DNA of 45,187 nt. Origin: Phycisphaerales bacterium UBA6054. GTDB taxonomy: Bacteria; Planctomycetota; Phycisphaerae; Phycisphaerales; UBA1924. How positions within the stretch are numbered: the stretch's first letter is position 1; every line of letters begins with the position of its first letter. The translations under genes and the position numbers were made by a program. This document shows positions 33,749 through 42,181 of this stretch, piece after piece. Under the pieces are notes generated by a model. The model was not told the origin of the DNA. It did not search any database and saw only the letters and a list, made by a program, of their open reading frames with translations. The stretch lies in NCBI GenBank assembly GCA_002429045.1, contig DIYM01000154.1, positions 1-45,187 on the forward strand, written 5' to 3'.

Positions 33749-33812
33749 GATAGGAAAAGCCGAAACTATCGATGAGGAAACCGCTCCGGAAGGCAAATCG
33801 GGGGTAGGAGCG
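33749..33812 (-). promoter_or_regulatory. Two-hairpin leader of the dockerin protein gene
   Basis: On the minus strand CGCTCC-N19-GGAGCG (33782-33812) is followed after 11 bases by GATAG-N12-CTATC (33749-33770), a U-rich stretch and then the strong Shine-Dalgarno AAGGAGG. The segment is markedly AT-richer than its surroundings. It does not match a riboswitch class I can recognise. Confidence 0.35.
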
Positions 33813-33880
33813 ATAAAAACTTGCGTTGTTCCCCGTAAGCAGGGGCTCGCCCGATCGGCTTGCCCGCCCCGAATCGGCCG

Positions 33881-33886
33881 TAAACT
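33881..33886 (+). promoter_or_regulatory. -10-like hexamer of hpt
   Basis: TAAACT ends 6 bases before the hpt ATG; a TTGCCC at 33860-33865 could be a -35 but the spacing is only 15 bases. No Shine-Dalgarno sequence, so a leaderless mRNA is likely. Confidence 0.4.
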
Positions 33887-33892
33887 CCCCTC

Positions 33893-34474
33893 ATGTTCCC
33901 CGAGATCGCACGGACACTGGTGACCAAAGAGCAGATCGCGGGGCGGGTCCGCGAGATGGGTCAAGCGGTCGCGGATGATCTCAGGGCCGATCTCGCCCGC
34001 GACGGGCACAGCGAGTTGGACGAGGGGCGGGTGGTGCTGGTGCCGATCATGACCGGGGCGATGATCTTCGCCGCCGATCTGATCAGGGAGATGCCTGTCA
34101 AGCTCTCGATCGGGCTGGTGACGGTCTCGAGCTATCCCGGACAGTCGGTGAGCAGCAAGGGCGCGAAGCTCGCGTCGGCTCTCCCCGACGATCTGGCGGG
34201 CAAGCACGTGCTCGTGATCGACGACATCCTCGATTCGGGTCAGACGCTCGAACTGGTGACGCGAGTGATCGCCGAGCAGGGTCCTGCCTCGCTGCGTTCG
34301 ATCGTGCTGCTCAACAAGACAGCTCGGCGCAGCGTGGAGTTCGAGGCGGATTACGTCGGTTTCGAGATCCCGGACGAGTTCGTGGTCGGGTACGGGCTGG
34401 ATTATGACGGCTACTACCGGAACCACCCGGAGATCGCCGTGCTGGACCCCGCGTCGCTCGGGGTCGGCGGGTGA
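33893..34474 (+). CDS. hpt: Hypoxanthine phosphoribosyltransferase
   Basis: Purine salvage: hypoxanthine (and usually guanine) plus PRPP to IMP/GMP. 193 residues, normal length. The PRPP loop is VLVIDDILDSGQTL (about 103-116), the flexible loop region is SSYPGQSVSSKG, and the purine-binding region is DYVGFEIPDEFVVGYGLDYDGYYRN, closely matching bacterial Hpt. The last four bases overlap the GTG of the PH-CoaE gene. Confidence 0.94.
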   Translation: MFPEIARTLVTKEQIAGRVREMGQAVADDLRADLARDGHSELDEGRVVLVPIMTGAMIFAADLIREMPVKLSIGLVTVSSYPGQSVSSKGAKLASALPDDLAGKHVLVIDDILDSGQTLELVTRVIAEQGPASLRSIVLLNKTARRSVEFEADYVGFEIPDEFVVGYGLDYDGYYRNHPEIAVLDPASLGVGG

Positions 34475-35655
34475 GCGCTCCGCCCGGCGAACACCGCGAC
34501 ACGCTCACGCCTGGGGGCGAGCGTGTGCTTCTGGACGCCCGCCCGGGCTTCGCGTACGTCTTCGTGCTCGCGATCCCGCAGATCATCCCCGCGGTGGCTC
34601 TGTCGGTGGCGGTGTGGCTGGTCCGGGGCTTATCCGTCGCGGCGGCGGGCACGCTCGACGGGTCGCTCGCGGCGTCGATCGACGCCTGGCTCGGATACCT
34701 GCTGATCGGCGCGGGCATCTATGCGGGCGCGCGGCTGGTGTGGGCGGTGCTCGACTGGTTCTGCCGCCGATACGTCCTGACCGAAGCCCGTGTGGTCGCG
34801 CGGCACGGGGTGATCAGCACCGCGAGGTTCGATCTCCCGCTGCGGCGCGTGCAGCACCTGGTGGTCACCAGGTCGTTCCTCGAGCGTGTGTTCCGCGTGG
34901 GTACCGTCTCGGCGGCTTCGGCCGGCACCGGCTCGCACGAGGTGGTCTGGCGCAGCGTCGCCCGCCCGGAGAGCACGGTCTCGATCGTGCGGGCCCGTGT
35001 CGATCACGTGTCGCGCCGGGGGGACGGGCCGGCGCCGATCCCGGTCATCGGGCTGGTCGGTGGCATCGGATCGGGCAAATCGGCGGCGGCCCGTGCGTTC
35101 GAGAAGCAGGGCTGCCTCGTCTCCGACTCGGACCGCGCGGTCCGGGCGGTGCTGGCTCGCCCGGACATCGCCGAGCGGCTCGCGTCGTGGTGGGGGCGCG
35201 ATATCCTGGATCCGCAAGGCGGCGTAGACCGCCGAAAGGTCGCGGATGTCGTGTTCGGGGATGAGTTTCAGCGGAGGCGATTGGAGGGCCTGGTCCACCC
35301 GCTGGTCCGCGAGTCACGACGCGCGCTGATCGACCGGGCCCGCCGTGATGGGGCCACGGGCGTGATCGTCGATGCGCCGCTCCTGTTCGAGGCCGGGGTG
35401 GATGCCGAATGCGACGCGGTGGTGTTTGTGGAAACACCAAGGGCGGTCCGCCTCGAGCGTGTGCGATCACGCGGCTGGGATGGGGAAGAGCTGGATCGGC
35501 GAGAAAATGCCCAGATGTCGCTTGAAGAGAAGCGTCGGCGCTCGGATCATGTGTTGGTGAACCACGGGGCTCTGGACGAGCTAGAATCCCGTGTGGCCGA
35601 TCTCCTGGCCGCCATCCGCAAGCACAGCCGAATCACGCACCGCGACGGGGAGTGA
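34471..35655 (+). CDS. coaE: PH-domain/dephospho-CoA kinase fusion
   Basis: 394 residues with two unrelated parts. Residues 1-about 170 have two membrane helices (about 28-53 and 72-97) followed by a bacterial PH-like domain (bPH2/DUF304; RRYVLTEARVVARHGVISTA and LPLRRVQHLVVTRSFLERVF). Residues about 190-385 are a full CoaE: Walker A GLVGGIGSGKS (Lys203), SDSDR in the acceptor site, DAPLLFEAG and the lid helix. CoaE phosphorylates dephospho-CoA in the last step of CoA synthesis. No stop, frameshift or Shine-Dalgarno separates the parts. The only nearby internal start is a GTG at the junction without a ribosome-binding site, so a real fusion is the simpler reading. Starts with GTG overlapping the hpt stop. 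Confidence 0.82.
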   Translation: MSAPPGEHRDTLTPGGERVLLDARPGFAYVFVLAIPQIIPAVALSVAVWLVRGLSVAAAGTLDGSLAASIDAWLGYLLIGAGIYAGARLVWAVLDWFCRRYVLTEARVVARHGVISTARFDLPLRRVQHLVVTRSFLERVFRVGTVSAASAGTGSHEVVWRSVARPESTVSIVRARVDHVSRRGDGPAPIPVIGLVGGIGSGKSAAARAFEKQGCLVSDSDRAVRAVLARPDIAERLASWWGRDILDPQGGVDRRKVADVVFGDEFQRRRLEGLVHPLVRESRRALIDRARRDGATGVIVDAPLLFEAGVDAECDAVVFVETPRAVRLERVRSRGWDGEELDRRENAQMSLEEKRRRSDHVLVNHGALDELESRVADLLAAIRKHSRITHRDGE

Positions 35656-35673
35656 CCCCCCGGATCCCAGCGA

Positions 35674-35690
35674 CCGCCCGGATCGGGCGG
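35674..35690 (+). terminator. Hairpin after the PH-coaE gene
   Basis: CCGCCCG (35674-35680) and CGGGCGG (35684-35690) form a 7-bp GC stem with a 3-base loop, 18 bases past the stop. No U-tract follows. The remaining rho leader (35691-35865) shows no other element apart from AAGGAA before the start. Confidence 0.3.
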
Positions 35691-35865
35691 GTCTGGCAGG
35701 AACACCGCTTTCGCACGCGAACCAGGGGCACCACGAGACGCAGGCCGCCCCGTGCCCTCCGAGTCACTGTTTTCCGAATCACATCCCGGCCAACCTGAGC
35801 CTCTCTGAATCGCCCGGTGCGGTCCGATCTTCACCGATCGCCCGGCGCACGCAAGGAATCGCACG

Positions 35866-37662
35866 ATGAGCAAGTCCACGGAACTGACCGACCAGGACAC
35901 ACCGGTCCGCAAGAAGCGGACGGTCAAGCGGATGACCAAACGGAAGACGGACACCGAGCCCGCGCCCGCCGCCGAGTCGCCGGGCACCGACACCCCCAAG
36001 CCCAGGGCGGGCGCCCGGAAGGCGTCGTCCTCGAAGGAGGCCAAGGCGGTGGAGCCCAAGCCAGAGTCCAAGCCCAACGGCGATTCCGAAGCCAAGCAGA
36101 CCGCCGAGGCCGCTCCCGATCCGAAGCAGGACACGAAACCGGAAAGCAAGCCCGACAACAAGCCCGACAGTAAAGCCGACAAACAGGGCGGTCGCCCCGA
36201 GTCGCGCAACGACGGCGCCGGGTCCGAGCAGGGCAAGCGTCGGCGCAAGAAGCGTCGGGGCAGCAAGGGCGGGTCGGGCGGCGGTCACAGCCGGAGCGTC
36301 AACTGGGACCACCTGCCCAGCGATGAAGAACTCGAACGCGAGGCCGAGGAACTCGAGCGGATCGTCGCGGCTTCGGGCGGCAAGATCGAGGACGACGGGC
36401 TGACCATCGGGGATCTCCAGGCGATGTCGCTCGACGAGGTCTTCGGGGTCGCCGAGAAGGAGGGGCTGGAGGATTTCCATCAGACGCCCAAGCAGGACCT
36501 GGTGTTCAAAATCCTCAAGGCCCGGGCCGCCAAGCAGGGCATCATGTTCGGCGACGGCACGCTGCAGATCATGCCCGACGGGTTCGGGTTCCTGCGCAGC
36601 CCGGAACTGAGCTACCTCGCGGGCCCGGATGATATCTACGTCTCGCCCAGCCAGATCCGCCGGTTTGGGTTGCGGCGTGGGATGACGGTCAAGGGGGCGA
36701 TCCGCCCGCCGAAAGAGTCGGAGAAGTACTTCGCCTTGCTCCGGGTTGACACCGTCAACGGGCGCGAGCCCGGGGCGATCCACGACATGGTCAACTTCGA
36801 GGATCTGACCCCGATGCACCCGGAGGAGCGGTTCCTCCTGGAGACCACGCCCGATCAGATCGAGATGCGGATCGTGGACCTGGTGGCGCCGATCGGCAAG
36901 GGGCAGCGGGCCCTGATCGTCGCGCCGCCCCGCACCGGCAAGACGGTGCTCATGCAGCGGATGACCAAGGCGATCAACACCAACTACCCGGACTGTAAGC
37001 TGTTCGTGCTGCTGGTCGACGAGCGTCCGGAAGAGGTGACTGACTTCAAGCGTCAGTGCGCCGCTCCGAACGTCGAGGTCGTCGCGTCGACGTTCGACGA
37101 GCAGTCCGACCGTCACGTCGCGGTCGCCGAGTGCGTGATCGAGAAGGCCAAGCGCATGGTCGAGTTCGGCGAGGACGTGGTGATCCTGCTCGATTCGATC
37201 ACCCGCCTGGCCCGCGCGTACAACTCGAACATCCCGCACTCGGGCAAGATCATGTCGGGCGGTCTGGATTCCAACGCGCTCCAGCGTCCCAAGAAGTTCT
37301 TCGGGGCCGCCCGCGCGATCGAGCGCGGCGGATCGCTGACCATCATCGGCACCGCGCTGGTCGATACCGGGTCGAAGATGGACGAGGTGATCTTCGAAGA
37401 GTTCAAGGGCACGGGCAACTCCGAACTGCACCTGGACCGGCGTCTGGTCGAGAAGCGGATCTATCCGGCGATCGACGTGGCCGCCTCCGGCACGCGACGC
37501 GAAGAACTGCTCATGGACGCCAAAGAGATGGAACTGGTCTACCGCCTGCGCAAGGTCCTGGCCGATATGAACGTGGTCGAGGCGATGGAACTGCTCAAGA
37601 GCAGGCTCGGCAAGCAGAAGTCCAATGCCGAGTTCCTCATGTCGATGGCGATGGGGGCCTGA
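35866..37662 (+). CDS. rho: Transcription termination factor Rho
   Basis: Hexameric RNA helicase that terminates transcription; 598 residues against about 420 in E. coli. Residues 1-about 140 are a disordered Lys/Pro/Glu/Asp/Ser-rich head with imperfect KPESKPDNKPDSK repeats and a RRRKKRRGSKGGSGGG basic patch. Then come the N-terminal helix bundle (about 180-220), the RNA-binding cold-shock fold (about 225-297, DGFGFLRSPELSYLAGPDDI), and the ATPase: Walker A APPRTGKT (Lys359), Walker B region VVILLDSITRLARAYN, Q-loop and R-loop segments (LTIIGTALVDTGSKMDEVIF, then EFKGTGNSELHLDRRL). ATG 35866 has AAGGAA 9 bases upstream. Extra-long heads with basic patches are known from Actinobacteria and Bacteroidetes. 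Confidence 0.96.
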   Translation: MSKSTELTDQDTPVRKKRTVKRMTKRKTDTEPAPAAESPGTDTPKPRAGARKASSSKEAKAVEPKPESKPNGDSEAKQTAEAAPDPKQDTKPESKPDNKPDSKADKQGGRPESRNDGAGSEQGKRRRKKRRGSKGGSGGGHSRSVNWDHLPSDEELEREAEELERIVAASGGKIEDDGLTIGDLQAMSLDEVFGVAEKEGLEDFHQTPKQDLVFKILKARAAKQGIMFGDGTLQIMPDGFGFLRSPELSYLAGPDDIYVSPSQIRRFGLRRGMTVKGAIRPPKESEKYFALLRVDTVNGREPGAIHDMVNFEDLTPMHPEERFLLETTPDQIEMRIVDLVAPIGKGQRALIVAPPRTGKTVLMQRMTKAINTNYPDCKLFVLLVDERPEEVTDFKRQCAAPNVEVVASTFDEQSDRHVAVAECVIEKAKRMVEFGEDVVILLDSITRLARAYNSNIPHSGKIMSGGLDSNALQRPKKFFGAARAIERGGSLTIIGTALVDTGSKMDEVIFEEFKGTGNSELHLDRRLVEKRIYPAIDVAASGTRREELLMDAKEMELVYRLRKVLADMNVVEAMELLKSRLGKQKSNAEFLMSMAMGA

Positions 37663-37691
37663 GCCACCTGGGCGGGTCAGGAGCGCAGCCG

Positions 37692-38024
37692 ATGTCGAAC
37701 CGTCGCATGATGAGCCTGGGCGTGCTGTCGCTGGTGACGGTGCCTTGGGCCTTGGCGATGAGTGTGCTCGGCCTGTGGCTGATCTCCCCCGAGGGCAGCG
37801 CGGTGCTGCCCGGGGTGCTGGCCGAACCGGCGGTCTCGGGGTTCTCGGGCGTTTCCGCGCTCGCGTGCGGACAGCTGGTGTTTATGGTATGTGTTTGCGA
37901 CCGGGTGTTCCCCCGGGCGAGCAGGCGCCTCGTGATCCTGATCGAAGGGCTCACCGGGCTTGTGTTCGTCGGGGTCCTGGCGGGTCTCGGCGTGCTCCTG
38001 CTCGGAGATCCCGGGCTGTCGTGA
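37692..38024 (+). CDS. Small membrane protein, unknown
   Basis: 110 residues with three hydrophobic segments (about 7-33, 45-68 and 78-104) and short polar ends; not recognised as a known family. ATG 37692 is the first after rho, 29 bases past its stop, without a strong Shine-Dalgarno. It may be a read-through or coupled gene of the rho transcript. The next gene begins 13 bases after its stop. Confidence 0.6.
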   Translation: MSNRRMMSLGVLSLVTVPWALAMSVLGLWLISPEGSAVLPGVLAEPAVSGFSGVSALACGQLVFMVCVCDRVFPRASRRLVILIEGLTGLVFVGVLAGLGVLLLGDPGLS

Positions 38025-38037
38025 TTGAGGGAATGGG

Positions 38038-40590
38038 ATGAAACTGCAGCGATGGTTCTGGGGATTCGGGCCTGGGGTTGCCGGGCGGGTGCTGCTGGCT
38101 TCGGCGTGCGTCGGGTTGCTGGGCTTCTCGGTGCCGAACGCCGCGACAGCCGGCGTGAGCGAGACCCAGGCCGCTCTCGAGCTGGCCCGCGTTGCGCAGA
38201 TGGATCTGGTGCTGCGTGAGAGCCCCGGCCCGGACGATTACATGCTTGCCGCCCACACCCTCGCCCTGGCGTCCGGGCGGCACCCCGACGACGCGGATCT
38301 GGCCCGCCTCGTTGCGGCGGCGGCGTGGGCGGGCGGCGACCGCGCGTTGCTCCATGACGCGACAAGGAGTGTGATCCGTGCCGATCCGAGCGACACGGTC
38401 GCCCAGCTGCGTCTGCTCAGCGCGAACATCAACGGGAGGCAGACCGCCGAGGAGAGGCTGGAGGCGTACGGGCGGATCCTCGGGCCGGCGGGAGAATCGC
38501 TCGACCCGTCGGTGCGCTCGCGCCTCGCGCTGGACGCCGCCTTGCTGGAGCGCGAGCTGGGGCGGTCGTCCCGCTTTGAGTCGAGGCTGCGTGAAGCCGT
38601 TCGTTTCGACATCACCAACAAAGAGGCGGTATCGCTCGCGGCGCGGACGTTCGTCCGCCCGGACACGGGCGTCGAAGAGCTGGCCGAGTGGCAGATCCGC
38701 TTGCTGTACGCGGACCCGTTCGATCCGCACGTCCACATCACGATCGCGCGGGTTTGTGCGGCGCAGGGAGCGCTCGATTCCGCGCAGCGTTTCCTCGAGA
38801 ACGGCGCGAGCCTGTTCGAGCTGTCCGGACAGGAACTCCCCCCGCTCATCCGGAGTCAGCGCCTGGCGTTGCAGTGGCAGCAGGTCGGGCCCCGAGGCGT
38901 GCTCGAAGGCCTCAACGCCCCGCTCTACGACATGCGCGAGCGTGCCGCGGAGGCGATCCAGGCGCGGGTCGACGCCGGCGAGCCGCACGACGATATCCTC
39001 AAGCCCTCCGAGATCCGCTACGACATCGCGGTCGAGCGCATCCGCCTGCTCGCCGCCAAGACCCTGGGCGACGACGAGGCGATCGACGAATCCATCCGGG
39101 ACCTCACGCTGACGACAGAGGGGCTGGTCCGGGCGTTGGCCGACGCCATGAACGCGCCGGGCGCGAACGCGCAGGCGATCGTCGATGAGCTGATCGTCAT
39201 CTTCGTGAACCTCCAGGTCTCGCGGGGCATGGTCGGCCGCGACCTGGACCGGATCCGCACCGAGATCGAGTCGTTCAACCGGGGCATCCCGAACGCGAAG
39301 CAGAGAACCGAGCAGGCCGCGGTGTGGCTCACGTTCGCGGAAGGACGGTATCAAGAGGCGATCGACGAGGTCGGCGAGGTCGAGATCGGTTCGCTGGCCA
39401 GCCTGATGGTCGCGATGGCGAGCGAGGAGACGGGGGACCTCGATCGGGCCGCCGAGATCTACACGGTGTTCGCGTTCACCCGGACGCTGGACGCCTACGG
39501 GGCGTTCGCGCGCTCACGCCTGATCGCGATGGACCGGGCGGACGGGCTGATCTCGGACGCCGGGGAGTATCTGGACGCCCGCTTGTCGAAAGTGCCGGCG
39601 TGGATGGACCGGATCCTCGGCTCGCCGCGCTCGTTCATGCTCCTGCAAGCCGAGACGGCGGCGGGCACGACCCTTGCGACCGAACCGGCGCGGGTGCGGA
39701 TCCGGTTGCGCAACACGGCGTCGATCCCGCTGGGGCTTGGGGCATCGCGGTCGATCGGCTCGCGGATGCTGATGATCCCGCGGTCGCTGTCCGGCGCGAG
39801 CGACTTCGCGGGGCGTCCCACGCCCAGGGTGCTGGATCTGGACCGGCGCCTGCGTATGGAGTCGCTCGAGGAGATCGACCTCGTCACCGGGGCGGACTCG
39901 CCGTACGCCAGGTGGCTGCGGATGGTCAACGCGCACACATCGCAGCGTGACCGGTTCCGTGTCGTGCAGAGTTTCCAGCCGACGCCTCTGGGCGGCCTGG
40001 GGGCCGGCCCGTTCGGTCTGATCGCGGAGACAGGCATCGTCCAGCAGACGGCTCTGGGGCTGGCGCGGGCACCGGTTGATGAGCTCGTGGCGAGGATCGG
40101 CTCGGGCGACCCGTCCGGGCTGCACGCCTCCGCCATCGCCACGCTGAGCCGTTTCTATCAGACCGGGGGTGATCTCGCGCTGAGCGAGGATGATCGCGGG
40201 CGGATCGTCTCGGCGTGGGGCGAGCGGTTCGCTTCGCTCACGGACGCCGAGCGTCTGCTGGTGCTCATGATCCTGCCGCACGGCACCCAGTCCCCTGCGT
40301 TCGAGCCGTTCGATCGCGCCGTTGTCGAGACGATCGTCGCCGAATCCATCGGGACGGGCGTGGTCGATGCGCCGCTGATGGCGGGAGTGCTTCTCTCTCG
40401 CGTGCGTGATCCGCAGAGCCCCGCGTTCGAGTTGGCGGCCGGCGCGAAGGACGAGCATGTCCGCGCGATCGCGGTGCTGCTCGCCGATCGGCTCGGGTCG
40501 ATGCGTCCGTCGTGGTCCCTGGTCGGGCCCGGGGTGGGAGCGGCCGGGCCGCGGGGCCTTCCGGGCCCGCCCAGCGGGTTCCGCCCGTGA
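38038..40590 (+). CDS. Large exported protein with TPR-like repeats
   Basis: 850 residues. A Sec signal peptide (about 1-39, VLLASACVGLLGFSVPNAAT) is followed by a mostly helical body. The first about 550 residues contain repeated 34-residue-like helix pairs with the Ala/Leu/Tyr spacing of TPR or Sel1 units (for example around LASGRHPDDADLARLVAAAA and YQEAIDEVGEVEIGSLASL). The last about 250 residues are a separate, more beta-rich region (RIRLRNTASIPLGLGASRS). Probably periplasmic or outer-membrane-associated scaffolding; no catalytic motif seen. The Shine-Dalgarno GAGGGA lies 6-7 bases before ATG 38038. The final TGA overlaps the GTG of the next gene. Confidence 0.7.
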   Translation: MKLQRWFWGFGPGVAGRVLLASACVGLLGFSVPNAATAGVSETQAALELARVAQMDLVLRESPGPDDYMLAAHTLALASGRHPDDADLARLVAAAAWAGGDRALLHDATRSVIRADPSDTVAQLRLLSANINGRQTAEERLEAYGRILGPAGESLDPSVRSRLALDAALLERELGRSSRFESRLREAVRFDITNKEAVSLAARTFVRPDTGVEELAEWQIRLLYADPFDPHVHITIARVCAAQGALDSAQRFLENGASLFELSGQELPPLIRSQRLALQWQQVGPRGVLEGLNAPLYDMRERAAEAIQARVDAGEPHDDILKPSEIRYDIAVERIRLLAAKTLGDDEAIDESIRDLTLTTEGLVRALADAMNAPGANAQAIVDELIVIFVNLQVSRGMVGRDLDRIRTEIESFNRGIPNAKQRTEQAAVWLTFAEGRYQEAIDEVGEVEIGSLASLMVAMASEETGDLDRAAEIYTVFAFTRTLDAYGAFARSRLIAMDRADGLISDAGEYLDARLSKVPAWMDRILGSPRSFMLLQAETAAGTTLATEPARVRIRLRNTASIPLGLGASRSIGSRMLMIPRSLSGASDFAGRPTPRVLDLDRRLRMESLEEIDLVTGADSPYARWLRMVNAHTSQRDRFRVVQSFQPTPLGGLGAGPFGLIAETGIVQQTALGLARAPVDELVARIGSGDPSGLHASAIATLSRFYQTGGDLALSEDDRGRIVSAWGERFASLTDAERLLVLMILPHGTQSPAFEPFDRAVVETIVAESIGTGVVDAPLMAGVLLSRVRDPQSPAFELAAGAKDEHVRAIAVLLADRLGSMRPSWSLVGPGVGAAGPRGLPGPPSGFRP

Positions 40591-41582
40591 CCCGCCCCGG
40601 CGAGACAACGCCGGGGATCGGGACCGCCACCAAACCCTCGCGCCGTTGGCTCGCGTGGTGCGGATTCTTCTTCGGGATCGCGCTGCTGATCGGCGCGGTC
40701 TGGCTGGCGTTGCTCCGGGATCCGAGTGCGCCCGGAGAACTCGCGGCTCGGTTGCGGGACGCCCCGCCCTGGGTCGGCGCCGTGATCCTGCTCGGGCCGG
40801 TCGCCAACTGGCTTCTCGTGTCATCCTGCCTGTGGATGTTGCTGCGCCGGCACGGGCGGCTCGGCTGGGGGGAGATGAACGCCGTTGTCGGGTCCGCGTG
40901 GCTGCTGAACCACCTGCCGATGCGTCCGGGGCTGATCGGGCGTGTGGGCTATCACAAACTGGTCAACGGCATCCGCATCCGCGACGCGATCGAATCCACG
41001 GCGTGGTCACTCGGGCTCGCGGCGGTCGCGGGCCTGATGGGGCTGGCGCTGGCCCTCGCGATGCCCGCGGACGCCGGGGTGGCGCAGGCCGTCGCGGTCC
41101 TGGGCGGACCGGTGGCGGTGCTTGCCGGATCGGCGTGCCTGTGCGGGTTCCTCGGGCGGGCGAACGCGGGCTGGCTGCTCGGAGCCTTGGCCGCTCGGTA
41201 CGCGGACCTGGCCGCCTGGGCCGCGCGGTACGCGGTCGTCTTCTGGCTGATGGGCATGGAGATCTCCCCTGTGCAGATTATCGTGATCACGGGCGTGAGC
41301 CAGGTGGCCCAGTTGGTGCCGATCGCGGGCGGCGGTCTCGGGCTGCGCGAGTGGCTGGTCGCGATCACCGCGGGGTGGTTCGCCGGTGGGACGACCGAAG
41401 CCGGCACCGCGGTCGCTCTGGGCGGCGCGTTCGACGCGGCGCTCGGGGCGGATCTGATCAACAGGGCCGCGGAAACGATCGTGGTGATCCCCGTCGGGCT
41501 GATCGGCTCTTGGATGGTTGCCAAGAGCGTGAGGCGGGCCAAAGCCGGCGGCGTGGGTCCCGCGGAGGGCACGCCCGCATGA
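40587..41582 (+). CDS. LPG-synthase-like membrane protein (UPF0104 type)
   Basis: 331 residues with eight or so membrane helices. The motif VAQLVPIAGGGLGLREWLVA (about 245-265) is the signature glycine/Glu segment of the lysylphosphatidylglycerol synthase TM/UPF0104 group, which includes flippase-like domains of glycosyl-lipid pathways. No soluble aminoacyl-transfer domain is attached. The start is GTG at 40587, giving a GTGA overlap with the stop of the exported repeat protein. An in-frame ATG farther upstream lies in that gene. Its TGA overlaps the ATG of the zinc-ribbon gene (ATGA), so the three genes form a coupled series. Confidence 0.72.
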   Translation: MTRPGETTPGIGTATKPSRRWLAWCGFFFGIALLIGAVWLALLRDPSAPGELAARLRDAPPWVGAVILLGPVANWLLVSSCLWMLLRRHGRLGWGEMNAVVGSAWLLNHLPMRPGLIGRVGYHKLVNGIRIRDAIESTAWSLGLAAVAGLMGLALALAMPADAGVAQAVAVLGGPVAVLAGSACLCGFLGRANAGWLLGALAARYADLAAWAARYAVVFWLMGMEISPVQIIVITGVSQVAQLVPIAGGGLGLREWLVAITAGWFAGGTTEAGTAVALGGAFDAALGADLINRAAETIVVIPVGLIGSWMVAKSVRRAKAGGVGPAEGTPA

Positions 41583-42181
41583 TCCCGTTCTTCGTTGGTT
41601 ACGCATTGCTGATCTGGTTCGGCAGCGCGAAGCACCGGCGTTCGCTGATCGGGCTGGGTGTTGTCGCGTCGGGCGTGGGCGGGCTGGTGGTGATCAGCTA
41701 CGCCCACTGGCTGATGGGCGAGTACTACCCCGAACTGATGATCCAGGGCTTGCAGATCCTCATGTATCCGTACATCGCGGTCGTGGGGGCGGTGGGGCTG
41801 TTCATCGCGTCGATGCCACGGCCGGCACCGGTCGGGGCGTGTCGCGGCTGCCACTACGATCTCCAGGGGATCGACACGTCGATCACGAAGTGTCCGGAGT
41901 GCGGGCACAAGATCGATACCGAAGCGCTGGTCTGGCACCGACCGAGCGGCACGCCGCGGGAGAACCTGCGGGTCGGCGACCCCGGCGTGGCTCTGGCTGG
42001 GTCAGCCGCGGATCGCGCGGGCGGCGGTGCCGCCGACGAGGATCAGCCCCGGGATCACGCCCAGGAGCACCCAGCGGATGCTGGTGAGCTGGGCGGGCGC
42101 GAGCGGTTCGATGGTGGCGATCGGCCGCGCATCGGCGCTCGGAGCAATCAGTTCATCCTGGCCCGCCAGCCACGCGATTGA
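41579..42181 (+). CDS. Membrane protein with C-terminal zinc ribbon
   Basis: 200 residues. Three membrane segments (about 2-14, 22-44 and 57-79) are followed by a CxxC...CxxC zinc ribbon: Cys88-Cys91 (CRGCHYDL) and Cys105-Cys108 (CPECGHK). CRGCxYDL-type ribbons are frequent in planctomycete membrane proteins of unknown role. From residue about 142 on the protein is Gly/Ala/Asp/Arg-rich without structure, and this part overlaps the end of the convergent GldF-GldG gene by 180 bases. The tail may be a read-through consequence rather than a functional domain. Confidence 0.6.
   Translation: MIPFFVGYALLIWFGSAKHRRSLIGLGVVASGVGGLVVISYAHWLMGEYYPELMIQGLQILMYPYIAVVGAVGLFIASMPRPAPVGACRGCHYDLQGIDTSITKCPECGHKIDTEALVWHRPSGTPRENLRVGDPGVALAGSAADRAGGGAADEDQPRDHAQEHPADAGELGGRERFDGGDRPRIGARSNQFILARQPRD

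Noticed and set aside
33722..34426. Upstream in-frame extension of the dockerin protein gene to 34426
   Set aside because: The extra 235 codons are antisense to hpt. A good Shine-Dalgarno and signal peptide begin at 33721.
35008..35010. Separate internal GTG start for a free CoaE
   Set aside because: It has no ribosome-binding site and lies in the linker between domains, and no stop codon ends the PH part. Kept only as a caveat in the fusion entry.
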